From assembly GCA_002731275.1 (NCBI GenBank), contig PCBK01000105.1, forward strand, positions 1 to 63,790: a DNA stretch of 63,790 nucleotides, written 5' to 3'. A model generated the notes under the pieces. It made no database searches and was not told the DNA's origin. It saw only the letters and a program-made list of their open reading frames with translations. Source of the stretch: Deltaproteobacteria bacterium. GTDB taxonomy: Bacteria; Myxococcota_C; UBA6777. Below, piece by piece: positions 62,901-63,790 of the stretch (positions within the stretch are counted from its first letter, which is position 1; every line of letters begins with the position of its first letter). The translations under genes and the position numbers were made by a program.

Positions 62901-63023
62901 TGGGATCCCGAGACAGAATATAATGTGACACACCCCCCCACAGAGCTTCACACGCACCTTGAGCAATTTGTGCTCAGGCGTATGTGTCTTCAGTTACGAG
63001 AACATCTCAAGCCAACCAGTTGA
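59976..63023 (+). CDS. Double-AAA+ ClpA/B-like protein with PCRF-like C-terminus (copy 3)
   Basis: 1015 residues; ATG behind AAGGGA. The N-terminal ~150 residues resemble those of copies 1 and 2 (HLFVRYHHNNWHTVSLL against QLYIREHHNRHYTIEVI in copy 1) but there is no polylysine linker. D1: GSSGVGKT at ~230, AGMKYLGEWQER (canonical KYxGEFExR-like pore loop), Walker B LYVDSLLEL (Ser replaces Glu). D2: GPTGVGKTESAL at ~508, ILLDEVEKADP, FVNRIDFIV, GARPMKRAV, SLGFSQPTTKD. The PCRF-like domain is the clearest of the three (~872-970): FFLEVRSLHPTGLRFIDTLIQQYRSWLPSHGIDMVVE, then FNGTHASLLLKQELGNHRLQ, lining up with FLEVRAGTGGDEA...MYxRYAExxxWxxE and GxxxYxxLKxESGxHRVQ of RF1. No GGQ. Confidence 0.9.
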   Translation: MQERFHLFVRYHHNNWHTVSLLTHPQYAVYGPKLPPLRTELHNIVARELATRHLIVSEPVFFEDIKQRSLKIEVKAVQNNRLIIVPMRFTLLFRPIDKERELYEVRIPRLNTVYNIVGEENISSWAEELIRGHFHLKPVSSLLKYEYEKNEYIEPLQVVYHGPGRYKVKKEIDIFKLWEQSRTLTELESVGIDLSEEADKGRLQRAYFREQETEQFLNALSSKQSRSVLLIGSSGVGKTALLHEVVNRIVQKDRIPERLEYTPVWHVSGGRFIAGMKYLGEWQERALAIVQQVRAEVGILYVDSLLELLMAGSVKSGLNVAQFLIPYIQSGELTIVAEATPDALTLAQRLNAPFVQALRKLPLKGLPLEKNFQLLERSANKLGKEHKVKFTKPSISRALEILSRFGDADALPGSGLSLIEQMARLSPPTQKRKTLHPIDAIRAFSRASGFPEDLINPDKLLDIEAVKMFFLDRVIGQDHAMSLLTNLVMLIKASLNDPQKPLGSFLFMGPTGVGKTESALTLAEYLFNDRKRVIRIDMSEYSYPGSAQRLVGSQHTEGDLTKKVRETPFCIILLDEVEKADPSVFDILLQVLGEGRLTDATGQTVRFTHTIVIMTSNLGATRKPSLGFSQPTTKDIDRHYMDAAEKYFRPEFVNRIDFIVPFHDLNKASLKAIAKRMLDSALQREGFVRRQLEVEYEEPVLDFLMKVGFDPKYGARPMKRAVDQHILIPLSRRLIRRSGASENKYNLYIHQRRVALVSAQPMKGLPPLPAEDITLTHDHLWSRYLNQHRQRIEEWEETQLYRELRETQAQQVEVFASIKQQLQELELRSKRQPSKLSQEEQKVLLEEAQALDNKTYSLEWELCLESLPSSEQFSFFLEVRSLHPTGLRFIDTLIQQYRSWLPSHGIDMVVEEEEYRTNLTFNGTHASLLLKQELGNHRLQLEDDEYIDIWAYITPPHNDEGLPSLREYSQEPGNIWDPETEYNVTHPPTELHTHLEQFVLRRMCLQLREHLKPTS

Positions 63024-63713
63024 ATCGCTCTAGTGGACGTGACACCAGCGTCTAGCTGCAGGCGCTCTGTTCGATGGCCGCGTACCCGGGTGAAAACCTG
63101 GGCCTATAGATAAAGTGTGTTTGTGTAAGGTGTGTTTGTGCGTTGAGGTGGGACTTTGAGTCCCACCGCATTCCGATCAATGCGAGGCTGTCAAGGCGAG
63201 CGTACGCTCTCTATAGCACCGGGTTTTAACCCGGTGATACCAACCAAACAATTCCCTCTACGCAACCATTCGGTTGCGATGCTCCCCCTCTCGAAAACCA
63301 TCCACAAAGACACACCAAACAAATACAACCACATATGGACGATGTTCAGGATACGAATAAAATCAAGTACGTACGGATTGGGATACGAACGGCCGTCCAC
63401 CCAGGTGAAAACCTGGGCCTATAGAGAGCGTACACGATGCCTTTGGCATCGCATCATTCGGAATTGGGCAGGTCTAAAGACCCGCCCTCGAAACCCATGC
63501 AGATATTTTGCGTTGGGTTGACAAATAAAGATGGTGTGAACAGTTTCATGTTGTCGAAATCGACATGGGGAAACGTAGAGGGAAACAAAAAATCTTTATC
63601 ACAAACCATCAAAAAGACCGGTCAACACAAAGGAACGCGTTATACACGTTTGCCCTTTGCAACCCCACGCTCTTTTTCTTTTGTGTGGAGACCGAGTTCA
63701 GAGGGGAAATCGC
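63024..63713. repeat. Hairpin mosaic upstream of an Rpn-family gene
   Basis: Non-coding. Seven short stem-loops are packed between 63085 and 63487: CCCGGGT-GAAA-ACCTGGG (63085-63102, one G.T), GGTGGGACT-TTG-AGTCCCACC (63147-63167), GAGCGTACGCTC (63198-63209), CACCGGGTT-TT-AACCCGGTG (63217-63236), CGCAACC-ATTC-GGTTGCG (63261-63278), CCCAGGT-GAAA-ACCTGGG (63400-63417), CGATGCC-TTT-GGCATCG (63435-63451), plus GGGCaGGTCT-AA-AGACCcGCCC (63466-63487). The first and sixth share loop and flank. They look like REP-type or mobile-element-associated palindromes. Confidence 0.8.
63202..63433. repeat. 15-bp perfect inverted repeats flanking hairpins
   Basis: GTACGCTCTCTATAG (63202-63216) is the exact reverse complement of CTATAGAGAGCGTAC (63419-63433). 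Each arm directly abuts a hairpin (CACCGGGTT... and CCCAGGT...). The arms are 202 bases apart and enclose the CGCAACC hairpin. Confidence 0.85.
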
Positions 63714-63790
63714 ATGTCATCATATGTCGATCCAAAAACAGACCTCGTATTCAAGCGAGTGTTCGGTGTTGAGAAGAACAAAGCTCTACA
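63714..63790 (+). CDS. Rpn family PD-(D/E)XK nuclease/putative transposase, 5' end only
   Basis: The window ends inside this gene, so only 25 complete codons are visible. ATG at 63714 follows GAGGGGAAATCGC. The peptide begins MSSYVDPKTDLVFKRVFG with VEKNKAL, which is the hallmark start of Rpn (recombination-promoting nuclease, PD-(D/E)XK transposase) proteins: M-x(2)-Y-hydrophobic-D-P-K-x-D-hydrophobic-x-F-K-x-hydrophobic-F-G. Such proteins promote RecA-independent DNA recombination and are commonly multicopy. The hairpin-rich region just upstream fits this class. The catalytic motifs lie beyond the window. Confidence 0.85.
   Translation, partial: MSSYVDPKTDLVFKRVFGVEKNKAL

Noticed and set aside
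52721-63023. True peptide-chain release factors
   Set aside because: No GGQ domain and no stop-codon recognition motif; only PCRF-like similarity at the C-termini.
52721-63023. Ordinary ClpB disaggregase genes
   Set aside because: No Clp_N repeats, no long coiled-coil middle domain inserted in D1, D1 Walker B lost, D2 pore loop altered.
1-63790. tRNA, rRNA or tmRNA genes
   Set aside because: No cloverleaf with TTC-x-A-x-TC-type T-arm and CCA end, and no conserved rRNA segment was recognised by eye; a covariance search was not possible.

Overview
Gram-negative bacterial chromosome segment of about 63.8 kb, roughly 50% GC by eye, with some 47 protein genes, no visible tRNA or rRNA gene and no CRISPR array. 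The mix is typical of the complex gliding or predatory lineages once called deltaproteobacteria (Myxococcota and relatives): Ser/Thr kinases with one membrane segment, an FHA protein, an ECF sigma/FecR pair, a SUMF1-fold protein, lipoproteins, outer-membrane barrels, and a bacterial nitric oxide synthase with its own reductase. GC is low for a classical myxobacterium, so the assignment is an inference from gene content.

Layout. 1-661: three degenerate tandem copies of a ~180 bp non-coding repeat. 0.7-9.3 kb: small membrane proteins with PH-like domains, an ADP-ribosylglycohydrolase, a globin-NOS-reductase fusion and an acyl-CoA dehydrogenase-fold flavoprotein. 9.6-20 kb: a pseudokinase, a TPR/DUF4177 membrane protein, a lipoprotein behind an inverted-repeat-rich intergenic region, a CrtI/RetSat-type oxidoreductase, a coupled pair of unknown genes (kinase-like and RarA-C-like), a WYL regulator and YbaK. 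20-31 kb: a staphylococcal-nuclease-like protein, a B12-binding/XRE regulator, an operon with two ATP-grasp ligases, an RNA ligase coupled to a phosphotransferase-cytidylate kinase fusion, TetR, and HU with a polylysine tail. 31-52 kb: SUMF1-fold fusion, SDR, LRR-FHA protein, ECF sigma/FecR, a cytosolic GH84 glycosidase, a large lipoprotein metalloprotease with a barrel protein, DUF2157, GNAT, an active Ser/Thr kinase with a partner, and an Fpg/Nei glycosylase without zinc ligands. 52.7-63.0 kb: three consecutive paralogous double-AAA+ (ClpA/B-like) proteins. 63.0-63.8 kb: a mosaic of short hairpins leading into the 5' end of an Rpn/PD-(D/E)XK transposase-family gene.

The most striking locus is the AAA+ triplet. 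Each member has a non-Clp N-terminal region, a degenerate first AAA+ ring domain (Walker B Glu lost in all three), an apparently active second AAA+ domain that lacks the usual GYVG pore loop, and a C-terminal domain that reads like the PCRF domain of peptide-chain release factors but with no GGQ domain. I infer a three-subunit Hsp100-like machine that may act on ribosomes or translation products. Other candidates for new biology are the globin-NOS fusion, the B12/XRE regulator (a CarH-like sensor with a different DNA-binding module), the kinase-kinase/RNA-ligase pair, and the PGM1/DcsG-like ATP-grasp operon. All family assignments were made by reading motifs; no database search was run.
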